Positions 1 through 9,144 of a stretch of DNA of 40,336 bases are shown here, piece after piece. The notes beneath the pieces were generated by a model. The model worked only from the letters and a program-made list of their open reading frames with translations, made no database searches and was not told where the DNA came from. The first letter of the stretch is position 1; each line of letters begins with the position of its first letter. The stretch comes from Candidatus Zipacnadia bacterium (lineage in GTDB: Bacteria > Armatimonadota > Zipacnadia > Zipacnadales > JABUFB01), in NCBI GenBank assembly GCA_029821745.1, contig JALGSS010000003.1, forward strand, positions 1 to 40,336, given 5' to 3'. The position numbers and the translations under genes are program-made.

Positions 1-1052
1 TCACGTTCAGGCGTGAGGAAGAGCGGGTCGGCGTGCTGAAGCGTGATCTCTACGAGCTGCACGGGCACGGACTTCTTCAGGAAGTCGTCGTGGGAGTCCT
101 CTTGGGCGAGGGTCACCAGCTTGGCCTTGGCCAACGCCGCTTCGAGCTGCTCACGGAAGGCGGACCCATCGCAGCCGACCTCGCGCCAGAGCGCCAGCGC
201 GTCCCCCTCGCCAGCGTCAATGGTGAACTCCAGCAGCTCCGGCGGGTCGCTCAGGTCAGCCTTCACGACCGCCTTCGACACCGTCTCAGGCAGCTTGGCG
301 TCCGGCTCGCGCAGGATGTAGAGCCGTTCGCAAGGCGGGAGGCAGCTGACCCATTCGGGCTTGAAGATGTTCTGGCCGGGGGCGCCCGCCGCCGTGAAGC
401 CGCAGTGCCAGAGAACTTGGCAGTCTGACTCGCCCTCAACGATGATGATCGGTCGTTGGGCCTCGGGCAGCCGGTCGCGACCGTAGAGGTAAGACCTCTC
501 GCCACCGATGTCCGGCTTGCCCCACCATCGCCTGCTTCCGTGCCGCATCCGCGCCCGCAGGTTCTGACCGTCCATGTCGCGGTAGAAGATGAGAACGTTG
601 CCCCCAGCACCATCGCACACGCCCCACTCCTGCAGCTCTTCCTTGGGCAGCAGCACGTGCGCCGCATAATCATCGAGGGTGTAGGGTGCCCAGGGCTCTT
701 CAGGCTTTGTCTGCTTCTCGGCTCTGGGCCTTGTCGCGGCGACCTCGATGCCCAAGTCGCAGGCCAGGGCGAGGAGTGCCTCGCGGAAGCTGGGCATCGA
801 TTTCCGGCGCTGGCAGAAATCGATGATGTCACCGTAGGTGCCGCAACCAAAGCAGTAGAACCCGCCGTCGGGGTACACGGTGAAGCTTGGAGTTCTCTCG
901 TCGTGGAATGGGCACACGCCCACAAGCCTGTCGCCCTGCGTCTTCAGTTCACCGTCGTACCCGGACCGCCCGTAGGCATCCCTGGGACTGTCCTCAGCGG
1001 CCCGCTTGACTTGGTCCTTGAGTTCATCGAGTGTAGGCTTGGTGTGCTCCAT
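1..1052 (-). CDS. DNA primase-like protein (CHC2 zinc finger + TOPRIM-like), 3' end beyond window
   Basis: Manual reverse-strand translation from ATG at 1052 is open to the left edge: MEHTKPTLDELKDQV...VCPFHDERTPSFTVYPDGGFYCFGCGTYGDIIDFCQ...PIIIVEGESDCQVLWHCGFTAAGAPG... It contains a canonical CHC2 primase zinc finger and a TOPRIM-like 'IIVEGESDC' motif. Absent from the ORF track because no stop lies inside the window. Confidence 0.87.
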   Translation of the reverse strand, partial: MEHTKPTLDELKDQVKRAAEDSPRDAYGRSGYDGELKTQGDRLVGVCPFHDERTPSFTVYPDGGFYCFGCGTYGDIIDFCQRRKSMPSFREALLALACDLGIEVAATRPRAEKQTKPEEPWAPYTLDDYAAHVLLPKEELQEWGVCDGAGGNVLIFYRDMDGQNLRARMRHGSRRWWGKPDIGGERSYLYGRDRLPEAQRPIIIVEGESDCQVLWHCGFTAAGAPGQNIFKPEWVSCLPPCERLYILREPDAKLPETVSKAVVKADLSDPPELLEFTIDAGEGDALALWREVGCDGSAFREQLEAALAKAKLVTLAQEDSHDDFLKKSVPVQLVEITLQHADPLFLTPER

Positions 1053-1154
1053 TTCGTCTGCTCCTCTGGTCTGATGGCCGCCAGGCGGGGGCAGGAGGAG
1101 CAACCAGAGTCCATGTCTGCCATCCGCCCGGCGACCGTGTTGGGCGTGCAACGG

Positions 1155-1496
1155 CTACGTCCTCCCAGCGTTAGTTGACTGCGCGATGTCGCTCCCGCTT
1201 GGCCTCTGAAGCTCGGCCTCCTGGGTCTGGCCTCGAGCCTGATCCCACTGTGCGAGCAGCGTGAAGAGGTCCGTGACTCCGCGGACGGCCTCCCGCGCGT
1301 TCTCCTCCGACACCTGCTCGGCCGCGCGCTTCGTCCAGAAGCGCCGGGTATCTTCCAGCATGTGGCGACTTGGCCCGCGACCTGCCCGCTCGGCGACCTC
1401 CACCGACGACGGCAGACCATCCCCAGGGCCGCGACCGTCTAGCTGGTCGCTTCCCGAGGACCTGTTGCTCTGTGCAGTGCTATCGCTGGTGGGCAT
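1155..1496 (-). CDS. hypothetical protein (113 aa) immediately upstream of the primase
   Basis: Open ORF, same strand and tight spacing with the primase; no recognised family. Confidence 0.5.
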   Translation of the reverse strand: MPTSDSTAQSNRSSGSDQLDGRGPGDGLPSSVEVAERAGRGPSRHMLEDTRRFWTKRAAEQVSEENAREAVRGVTDLFTLLAQWDQARGQTQEAELQRPSGSDIAQSTNAGRT

Positions 1497-1606
1497 GATC
1501 GTCTTGAGTTTAGCCAGAACAAGGGGTGCGTGGGTGAAGTTATCGTGCTACTACTGTGGTGGTTTCGCACCGGGGAACGTCGGGGGTTTGCGCCCTGTAG
1601 GAGTCG

Positions 1607-2626
1607 TCAGTAGACGGCGACTTGCTTCTCACCCAACGAGAATTCGTAGGCGCTGCCTTCGCCGTGCCTGCCACGACGCGTGAGGATGGTGTCGCGCGCC
1701 TCCTGAGGGTCAAGCCCGGCCAGCTCAGCCGCTTCGGCCAGCTTCCTCCGGATCTCGGCAATCACAGCCCGGACAGAGCTGAAGTCGTAGAGGTCGCCAT
1801 CCCAAGCGGCCTCGTTCAGATCAAAGTAGGTCAGCGGGCGACAGGGCTGAGTGGCGAATGCGATGAGCACCTTCCGCTGCACTGGGGTTAGGATCACCTG
1901 CTGCCTAGCGTATGCCACTGTCAGGCCGCCCTCGGCGATGACCAGCAGGGGCTCGGTCGGGGTCTCGTCTTCGCTTGTTGCGGGAAGGGCCTCCTCAAGC
2001 GGCTTGCGGTCTAGGCCCAACTCGCCCCCGTTCACTGAGAGCGAGCGCACGAGGGATAGAGTCGCGACGGTGGCGGGAAGCCAGTCGGCCTGCTCCCGCA
2101 GAGCAGGCAGTAGGACGAGAGAGCGTACGCACTTCTGCAACCGTGCACAGTCGGCGAGTTCGTCAGTGTCGGCGGTGAGCCCACAGGCCAAGAAGACATC
2201 AGCTTGTCGCCCCGCGATGTCCGACCGCCCCAACCACCACAACCTGTCGCGGACGCATTCCTCGATCTCTTGGTCTCTGCCCAAGAGTCCGGCGACGACA
2301 CGGGCCAGCCCCTCAGCTGTCGCCTGCCACTGTCTGAGCCGGGCCAGTGACACCTCGACCCGGCCGATCTCGTCGCGCTCCTGGCAGACCACGTAGGCGC
2401 TCGTGTGCCCCGGTTCATCGTCGAGGAAGACTACCTCTTCCCGGCAGGCGTCATCGCACCCGTCGCAGGTAACAGAATGCGCGTACCCGACTTCCTGGAG
2501 CAGCCCGCAGGCCTCCAGAGCCGCGACCTCGCCGGGGTCTGCTTCGGCCAGGTCGTCATACCCGAAAAGTGCGCTGGACCGTTCGCTTAGGCAGCTCAGA
2601 ACCGTCTTCAGCGCGTCCTGAGACAT
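1607..2626 (-). CDS. hypothetical protein with N-terminal Cys cluster and C-terminal winged-helix-like domain
   Basis: 339 aa; 'CDGCDDACREEVVFLDDEPG' Cys cluster; C-terminus 'LTPVQRKVLIAFATQPCRPLTYFDLNEAAWDGDLYDFSSVRAVIAEIRRKL...ILTRRGRHGEGSAYEF' looks like an OmpR/Trans_reg_C-type winged helix. Confidence 0.75.
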   Translation of the reverse strand: MSQDALKTVLSCLSERSSALFGYDDLAEADPGEVAALEACGLLQEVGYAHSVTCDGCDDACREEVVFLDDEPGHTSAYVVCQERDEIGRVEVSLARLRQWQATAEGLARVVAGLLGRDQEIEECVRDRLWWLGRSDIAGRQADVFLACGLTADTDELADCARLQKCVRSLVLLPALREQADWLPATVATLSLVRSLSVNGGELGLDRKPLEEALPATSEDETPTEPLLVIAEGGLTVAYARQQVILTPVQRKVLIAFATQPCRPLTYFDLNEAAWDGDLYDFSSVRAVIAEIRRKLAEAAELAGLDPQEARDTILTRRGRHGEGSAYEFSLGEKQVAVY

Positions 2627-3782
2627 CGATACCCCACCGTTTCAGTAGTTGTCTCGCGACCTCGTGTGTTGTCTCATGCTTCAGGCTGCAACTGTTGGGG
2701 TAACTGACGTCGAAGGTCAGTGTGCGTGCCCTACCACCGCTCTCGGGGCGGAACCTCAGCCGCAGGGAGGCCCTGGTGACCCGGACCGCATCGCGCGGGG
2801 TGCGGGTGCTCTTCAGGACCTCATCGAGCAGTCCATAGAGCACACGGTCTCCTGCTCCGGCGTCGACCTCGATGGTGATCCGTGGTCGCCCCGCTCCCAC
2901 CAGTTCGAGCCGGAGCAGCTTGACGCGCACTTCTCCCACGCCGTCCTCAGGTCTGATCTCGAACGGGAAGTTGGGGGAGAGGAGGTCGTCGAGCTGGTAG
3001 ATAACTTCGGTTCGGTCCGCCAGATCGGGTTCTACTCCGAGTACCACTGCGCAGAAGATCCCCTGCAGGCTCTCAAGAACCTTCTTGACGCCGCTGACGC
3101 TGGTGTCGAGCGACCCGTCCGCACGGTCGTACACAAACACGATCTCGAATGCCGGGCGCTGGGTCTCCAGTTGCAGCTCGTGGCTATCGTCGTAGACCAG
3201 TCGCCCCTCCGCGTAGTCCTCCGGGTACACGAACCAGTAGAGGCGCTCGCCGCGCGCGTAGTGGTCCGCCTGGCAGCCCCGACCACGCCCTTCCGTCTTC
3301 AGGTAGTAATCGGAGATGGCGGCCGCCAGTCGGTCCTTCGTGTCATCGTCCGTGCCCGGTTCGACGGTAGGCAGGTCGCCGCGTTTACGCCAGCGCAGCC
3401 GGTCGGCATGGCGGAATCGCTTGGCGACCTTGAACACTTCCGGGTGATCGAGGAAGGCCCAAAAGGCCCGCTCCGTGTGGCTTCGCATCTTCTCGAAGGG
3501 TTCTGCTAGGGGAACCTGATGGTGCGGGTCTCGCCCTTCGTCAATGAGTGTCTGCGTCCCGCCCGCGTTGGCCATCTCGTGAATCTCTTGGAAGTCACAC
3601 CCGATCTGGACCCGGACCCTCTCTGACGCGGCCTCGATGGCCTTGTAGATCGGCTCAACCTGTGTCTCGGTCAACTGCTGCCAGCCAATGCCATCGTCTA
3701 GGCCGAGGCCCTCCAGATAGCGTTGCAGGAGGTCGTTGGGCGCGCGCCTGAGGAACGACTTCAACGAGTACTGACCGGCCAT
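2556..3782 (-). CDS. uncharacterised protein (~408 aa), first gene of the minus-strand operon
   Basis: Long ORF; likely start at internal Met (MAGQYSLKSFLRRAPNDLLQRYLEG...) at 3782 rather than 3986. Its 3' end overlaps the next gene by 71 bp in another frame. Confidence 0.72.
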   Translation of the reverse strand: MAGQYSLKSFLRRAPNDLLQRYLEGLGLDDGIGWQQLTETQVEPIYKAIEAASERVRVQIGCDFQEIHEMANAGGTQTLIDEGRDPHHQVPLAEPFEKMRSHTERAFWAFLDHPEVFKVAKRFRHADRLRWRKRGDLPTVEPGTDDDTKDRLAAAISDYYLKTEGRGRGCQADHYARGERLYWFVYPEDYAEGRLVYDDSHELQLETQRPAFEIVFVYDRADGSLDTSVSGVKKVLESLQGIFCAVVLGVEPDLADRTEVIYQLDDLLSPNFPFEIRPEDGVGEVRVKLLRLELVGAGRPRITIEVDAGAGDRVLYGLLDEVLKSTRTPRDAVRVTRASLRLRFRPESGGRARTLTFDVSYPNSCSLKHETTHEVARQLLKRWGIDVSGRAEDGSELPKRTVQRTFRV

Positions 3783-4009
3783 CCTGACCACTCCCCACTC
3801 ATTGTTGCTTTTCAGTATATCCGGCACTGCTTTGTGCCGCAACTGAGGGACGAGGATTCCAGAGTAGCTGCGGAGAAACAGAGTTCTATGGGAAGTGCAA
3901 GAGAGGGCAGTTGCGTGGCGAAGATATGCTTCGGTGCGGCGGGTGTTGGCAGCGAACGCCTCCCCCGATCGCCGTTGGCGCAGCACTCAAGGGATGGAGT
4001 GAGGGCGGC

Positions 4010-5572
4010 TTGAGCAAGGACGGAGCGACGCAGGGGAATGGCGCCAACCTCGGATTTGAGAAGGAGATGTGGGAGGCGGCCAACAGGTTGCGGGGGCATA
4101 TGGATGCCTCCGAGTACAAGCATGTCGTGCTTGGGCTCATCTTCCTGAAATACATCTCCGATGCGTTCGAGGAACTGCACCAGAAGCTTGCCTCAAGCGA
4201 GTTCGCTGACCCCGAGGACGCAGACGAGTACCTCGCTGAACGTGTCTTCTGGGTCCCAAAGGACGCACGCTGGAAGGTCATCCGGAATCGTGCGAAGATG
4301 CCCGAGATCGGCAAGGTCATCGACGACGCGATGATCGCCATCGAGCGCGAGAACTCCCCGCTCAAGGGCGTGCTCCCCAAGGACTACGGGCGGCCTGATC
4401 TGGATAAGACTCAACTGGGCGAGTTGGTGGACCTGGTCAGCCAGATTGGTTTCGGAGGTCAGGACGCCAAGGCGAAGGACGTCCTCGGCCAAGTGTACCA
4501 ATACTTCCTGGGCCAGTTCGCGGCGGCGGAGGGCAAGAAGGGCGGGGAGTTCTTCACTGCTCAGTGTGTGGTGCGACTGCTCGTCGAGATGATTGAGCCC
4601 TACGGGGGCCGAGTATATGACCCCTGTTGTGGAGCGGGCGGCATGTTTGTTCAGAGCGCTAAGTTCGTGAAGGAGCACGGCGGGCAGATCGGGAGGGTCT
4701 CCATCTTCGGTCAGGAGTCCAACCCCACAACCTGGCGGTTGGCGCGGATGAACCTCGCCATCCGCGGGCTGGACGCGAACCTGGGACCGCACCACGGCGA
4801 CAGCTTCCGCAATGACCTGCACAAGGACCTGAAGGCAGACTTCATCCTCGCCAATCCCCCGTTCAACATGTCGGCGTGGGGGCAGGAGGCGCTGAAGGAC
4901 GATGTGCGCTGGAAGTATGGGCTGCCGCCGGCGAGCAACGCCAACTTCGCCTGGATGCAGCACATGGTCCACCACTTGTCCCCGAAGGGTGTTGCGGGGA
5001 TCGTGCTGGCCAATGGCTCGATGTCATCGCAGCAGGGAGGAGAAGGGCAGATACGGCAGGCTCTCATCGAAGGGGACCTGGTAGACTGCATGGTGGCGCT
5101 CCCGGGGCAGCTGTTCTACACCACCGGCATACCAGTGTGCCTGTGGTTCTTGGCGAAAGACAAGCGGGACTCTGGAAAGCGCGACCGGCGCGGGGAGACC
5201 TTGTTCATTGACGCGCGGCAGATGGGCTCGATGATCGACCGCGTCCATCGGGACCTGACCGGTGAGGACGTGGAACATATCGCCCACACCTACCACACTT
5301 GGCGAGGGGAGCCCGACGCGGGCGAATACGAGGACGTGCCTGGCTTCTGCAAGGGGGCCACGACCGAGGAGATCGCCGGGCATGGCTACGTCCTCACACC
5401 GGGGCGATACGTCGGGGCGGCAGAAGTCGAAGACGATGGTGAGCCGTTCGACGCGAAGATGCAGAGGCTCACCACTACTCTCGCAGAGCAGTTGGCCGAG
5501 GGGGAGCGTCTCGCTGAGGCTATCCGGGAGAACCTCACCGGCTTAGGGTTCCCGATGGCGGGGGTGTCGTGA
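4010..5572 (+). CDS. hsdM: Type I restriction-modification system DNA methyltransferase subunit M
   Basis: HsdM N-domain '[39 protein letters not shown]'; SAM motif '[15 protein letters not shown]'; catalytic 'NPPFN'. Probable TTG start at 4010 (ORF open from 3911). Confidence 0.96.
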   Translation: MSKDGATQGNGANLGFEKEMWEAANRLRGHMDASEYKHVVLGLIFLKYISDAFEELHQKLASSEFADPEDADEYLAERVFWVPKDARWKVIRNRAKMPEIGKVIDDAMIAIERENSPLKGVLPKDYGRPDLDKTQLGELVDLVSQIGFGGQDAKAKDVLGQVYQYFLGQFAAAEGKKGGEFFTAQCVVRLLVEMIEPYGGRVYDPCCGAGGMFVQSAKFVKEHGGQIGRVSIFGQESNPTTWRLARMNLAIRGLDANLGPHHGDSFRNDLHKDLKADFILANPPFNMSAWGQEALKDDVRWKYGLPPASNANFAWMQHMVHHLSPKGVAGIVLANGSMSSQQGGEGQIRQALIEGDLVDCMVALPGQLFYTTGIPVCLWFLAKDKRDSGKRDRRGETLFIDARQMGSMIDRVHRDLTGEDVEHIAHTYHTWRGEPDAGEYEDVPGFCKGATTEEIAGHGYVLTPGRYVGAAEVEDDGEPFDAKMQRLTTTLAEQLAEGERLAEAIRENLTGLGFPMAGVS

Positions 5573-5644
5573 TCAACAGATCCTCGTTCCCCACGAGACT
5601 GGCGCAGGCCCACCGGACACGGGCCGCAGCGCCTACGGGAGATC

Positions 5645-5677
5645 ACGACCACTTGGTGAACAACACCAAGAGGTCGT
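5645..5677 (+). promoter_or_regulatory. intergenic hairpin between hsdM and hsdS
   Basis: ACGACCACTTGGTG-aacaa-CACCAAGAGGTCGT: 13 paired positions, one A/A mismatch, 5-nt loop, 28 nt upstream of the GTG start of hsdS. Confidence 0.6.
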
Positions 5678-5705
5678 CCGAACGCGAGAATGGGGGTGGG
5701 GCCGC

Positions 5706-7001
5706 GTGAGGCACACCACCTTCGGCTGGCAGTATGTGCGTGTGGGCGATTTGGTCGCCCGAGGGGCGCTCCTCATAGGCGACGGATACCGTGTCACGAA
5801 CGCGGAGCTGGCTTCAACTGGCACACCGTTTGTCCGAGGCGGCGACATCGGGGACGGTGATATCTGTACCGACGTTGCCGATCATATCGCTGAGGAGTTC
5901 TCTGATCGTCTCACAAGCAAGTTGACGATGCCGGGGGACAGCGCCTTCATAGCCAAGGGCACGGTCGGTCGGGTCGGGCACCTGAGGGCCAGACAACCGC
6001 AGGTTGTCTTCTCTCCTCAGGTGTGTTGGTGGCGTGTCCTGGACCACCGAGTGCTCGTTCCCGGCTTCGTGTACTATCTGCTGAGGGGACATGAGTTCCA
6101 GGCCAATTTGAATGCGGTCAAGACACACGGGGCGATGGCGGCGGACTACGTCAGCATGACTGACCAGTACGAGTTCAGATTGCCGATCCCACCTATCGGA
6201 GCGCAGCGAGCAATTGCCCACGTGTTAGGTTCGCTCGACGACAAGATCGATCTGAACCGGCGGATGAATGAGACGCTGGAGGAGATGGCACGAGCGATCT
6301 TCAAGTCGTGGTTTGTGGACTTCGACCCGGTCCGCGCGAAGATGGAGGGCCGCCAGCCCGTCGGCATGGACGCCGACACCGCCGCCCTCTTCCCCGATGA
6401 GTTTGAGGACTCCGAACTCGGGGAGATACCGAAGGGGTGGCGGCTCCGGCCACTCGACGAGGTGGCCGACTTCCTGAACGGCCTGGCCTGCCAGAAGTAC
6501 CCACCAGAAGATGGCGACTCATTGCCTGTGATCAAGATAAGAGAGCTCCGGCAGGGGTTCACGGAGAACAGCGACCGGGCGACCACGGCCGTTGACGAAG
6601 AGTACATCATCGAGGATGGTGATCTGCTGTTCTCCTGGTCGGGGAGTCTTGAGGTGGTCATGTGGTGTCGTGGCCGTGGTGTCCTCAACCAACACCTCTT
6701 TAAGGTGACGTCTCCCGACTACCCGAAGTGGTTCTACCACCAATGGCTCCTCCATCACCTGCCGGAGTTCCGGCACATCGCTTCCGGGAAGGCCACGACG
6801 ATGGGCCACATCAAGCGCGGCCACCTGACCGAAGCGCTAGTCGTCGTCCCGCCGGCAGACGTGATCGCCGCGGCGGACGCCGTCATGGCCCCACTGTTGG
6901 GCCTGACCATCGCCAACGAACTGGAGTGCCGCACACTCGCAGAGACCCGCGACACGCTTCTGCCCAAGCTGATGTCGGGGGAACTGCGGGTGCCTGAGTA
7001 G
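5706..7001 (+). CDS. hsdS: Type I restriction-modification system specificity subunit S
   Basis: Two TRD-like halves; conserved linker 'QRAIAHVLGSLDDKIDLNRRMNETLEEMARAIFKSWFVDFDPVRAKMEG' and 'TRDTLLPKLMSGELRV' C-terminus. GTG start with G-rich SD. Confidence 0.95.
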   Translation: MRHTTFGWQYVRVGDLVARGALLIGDGYRVTNAELASTGTPFVRGGDIGDGDICTDVADHIAEEFSDRLTSKLTMPGDSAFIAKGTVGRVGHLRARQPQVVFSPQVCWWRVLDHRVLVPGFVYYLLRGHEFQANLNAVKTHGAMAADYVSMTDQYEFRLPIPPIGAQRAIAHVLGSLDDKIDLNRRMNETLEEMARAIFKSWFVDFDPVRAKMEGRQPVGMDADTAALFPDEFEDSELGEIPKGWRLRPLDEVADFLNGLACQKYPPEDGDSLPVIKIRELRQGFTENSDRATTAVDEEYIIEDGDLLFSWSGSLEVVMWCRGRGVLNQHLFKVTSPDYPKWFYHQWLLHHLPEFRHIASGKATTMGHIKRGHLTEALVVVPPADVIAAADAVMAPLLGLTIANELECRTLAETRDTLLPKLMSGELRVPE

Positions 7002-7047
7002 GGGTGCCCACACACTCAATGCGTAGTAGTGAGAGGAGATGTTAGTC

Positions 7048-7254
7048 ATGAAGGTATCGATCAAGAAGTTCGATGTGGACATGGAAGTCAAGAACAAGGG
7101 CATCGAGATGGAGATACGCAAACCCAATGGGGACTTCATGGGTGATGTCGTTCTGACGAAGACCAAGCTCATTTGGTGCAAGGGACAAACCGGCCGACAG
7201 AACGGCGAGAGCGTCACTTGGGAGAAGTTCATTGAGTGGATGGAGACCCGCTGA
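7048..7254 (+). CDS. small hypothetical protein (~68 aa) inside the R-M operon
   Basis: MKVSIKKFDVDMEVKNKGIEMEIRKPNGDFMGDVVLTKTKLIWCKGQTGRQNGESVTWEKFIEWMETR; preceded by GAGAGGAG; co-directional. Confidence 0.75.
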   Translation: MKVSIKKFDVDMEVKNKGIEMEIRKPNGDFMGDVVLTKTKLIWCKGQTGRQNGESVTWEKFIEWMETR

Positions 7255-7324
7255 TCGGTAGGTTCCACATGAGTGATCGCACTGGTGCACGCGGTGACTG
7301 CCTCCACCGGAAGACACCGGGAGA

Positions 7325-7347
7325 TGCTGAGGCTACACGCCTCAGCA
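7325..7347 (+). promoter_or_regulatory. intergenic hairpin upstream of the DUF262 gene
   Basis: TGCTGAGGC-tacac-GCCTCAGCA: perfect 9-bp stem, 5-nt loop, 28 nt before the ATG at 7376. Confidence 0.55.
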
Positions 7348-7375
7348 AACGCCTGCTTGGCATGGGACAAAAGGT

Positions 7376-9130
7376 ATGAGTGGAACACTGTTCAAAGAAG
7401 TCAGCTACTCCCTCTCTAAACTGCTTGAGGATATCGAGATGGGGGAGATTGGTCTTCCAGACATCCAGCGCCCCTTCGTCTGGAAGAACCCGAAGGTGCG
7501 CGACCTCTTCGATTCCATGTATAAGGGCTTCCCCGTTGGCTATCTGTTGTTCTGGGCTAACGGGCTGCCGAACGGCCACCGCCAGGTGGGGGCAGAAACC
7601 AAGCAGAAGGTCGCGCGCCTGCTTATCGTGGATGGGCAGCAACGGCTGACTTCGCTCTTCGCAGTCCTCAAAGGGCAAGAGGTAGTCAGGGAGGACTACA
7701 GCAGAGAGCGCATACATATAGCCTTCCGCCCCCGTGATGCTACCTTTGAGGTGGCTGACGCCGCAGTCCGGAAGGACCCGGAGTTCATATCAGACATCAG
7801 TGAACTGTGGTCCGGGGAAGTACCGCGAAACCGCTTCGTCAAGGAGTTCATCACGAAGCTCCGAGACAGCAGAGAGGTCACCGAAGACGAGGAGGATTTC
7901 CTCTGCGAACAGATCGATCAGTTGTATGACCTGCAGAGCTACCCATTCACCGCACTGGAGCTTTCACCAACCGTGAATGAGGAGGACGTGGCGGAGGTCT
8001 TCGTTCGGATCAACAGCAGGGGCACACCCCTCAACCAAGCGGACTTCATCCTTACGCTGATGTCGGTCTTCTGGGACGAGGGGCGCGCTGAGATGGAGCA
8101 GTTCTGCCGTCTGGCACGCACCCCGAGCACGGGCGCTCCATCGCCATTCAACTACCACCTCCAACCCGACCCTGACCAATTGCTGCGCGTGAGCATCGCC
8201 CTGGGGTTCCGCCGCGCACGCCTGCAACACGCCTACAACGTGCTCCGCGGGAAGGACCTGGCAACCGGAGAGTTCAGCGAGGACCGGCGGGATGAGCAGT
8301 TCCAGATCCTGGGAGAGACACAGTCCTACGTTCTGGATCTCCAGAATTGGCACGACTTCTTCAAGGCGCTTCTGCGTGCTGGTTACCGGCAGAAGTCAAT
8401 GATCACCTCCAGCCTGAACGTGCTCTATACGTACGCCCTCTATCTGATAGGCAAGCGCGACTTTGGGGTCGACCACCATACGTTGCGGAATGTCATCGCC
8501 CGATGGTACTTCATGTCTGCTCTCACCGGTCGATACACCGGGTCTCCTGAAAGCGTCATGGAGGAGGACCTGGCACGCCTGCGGGACATTAGGGATGCCG
8601 ACGGCTTCGTCGAGCTCCTGGATGGGCTCGTGAAGGCCGCAATGCCCGATGACTACTGGACAATCACGTTGCCCTCTGACATGGAGACTTCGTCAGCGCG
8701 CACTCCGCCGCTCTTCGCCTACTATGCCTCACTCAATCTGCTTGGTGCGCGGGTGCTCTTCTCCAAACTGAAGGTCGCTGAACTCCTGGCGCCGGGCACA
8801 CAAGCCAAGAAGTCGGCACTGGAGAGGCATCACCTGTTCCCACGGAACTACCTCAAGACACTGGGGATCGACGAGACCCGGGAAATCAACCAGATAGCCA
8901 ACTTCGCCTTGGTGGAGTGGATGGACAACATCGACGTTTCGGACAGCCCACCGAGTGAATACTACCCGCAATACGCACAGCGCTACTCGGCAGATCAACT
9001 TTCCGAGATGTGCTACTGGCATGCCCTCCCGGAGGGATGGGAGCATATGGAGTACGCGGACTTCCTGGCGGCCCGGAAGAGCGCAATGGCTGGCGTAATC
9101 AGGGATGGGTTCCGGAAGCTGTGGGAGTAG
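7376..9130 (+). CDS. DUF262 domain protein with C-terminal HNH/DUF1524-like region (GmrSD-like)
   Basis: 'GEIGLPDIQRPFVWKNPKVRDLFDSMYKGFPVGYLLFW...LLIVDGQQRLTSLFAV...VFVRINSRGTPLNQADF' (DUF262) and 'ALERHHLFPRNYL...INQIANFALVEWMDN' (His-Me/HNH-like). Confidence 0.9.
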   Translation: MSGTLFKEVSYSLSKLLEDIEMGEIGLPDIQRPFVWKNPKVRDLFDSMYKGFPVGYLLFWANGLPNGHRQVGAETKQKVARLLIVDGQQRLTSLFAVLKGQEVVREDYSRERIHIAFRPRDATFEVADAAVRKDPEFISDISELWSGEVPRNRFVKEFITKLRDSREVTEDEEDFLCEQIDQLYDLQSYPFTALELSPTVNEEDVAEVFVRINSRGTPLNQADFILTLMSVFWDEGRAEMEQFCRLARTPSTGAPSPFNYHLQPDPDQLLRVSIALGFRRARLQHAYNVLRGKDLATGEFSEDRRDEQFQILGETQSYVLDLQNWHDFFKALLRAGYRQKSMITSSLNVLYTYALYLIGKRDFGVDHHTLRNVIARWYFMSALTGRYTGSPESVMEEDLARLRDIRDADGFVELLDGLVKAAMPDDYWTITLPSDMETSSARTPPLFAYYASLNLLGARVLFSKLKVAELLAPGTQAKKSALERHHLFPRNYLKTLGIDETREINQIANFALVEWMDNIDVSDSPPSEYYPQYAQRYSADQLSEMCYWHALPEGWEHMEYADFLAARKSAMAGVIRDGFRKLWE

Positions 9131-9144
9131 GCTCATAGGGGGCC

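Noticed and set aside
456-1178. Plus-strand ORF of 240 aa
   Set aside because: Antisense of the CHC2/TOPRIM primase, which carries clear motifs on the minus strand.
4193-4975. Antisense ORF in hsdM
   Set aside because: Shadow of conserved HsdM coding sequence.
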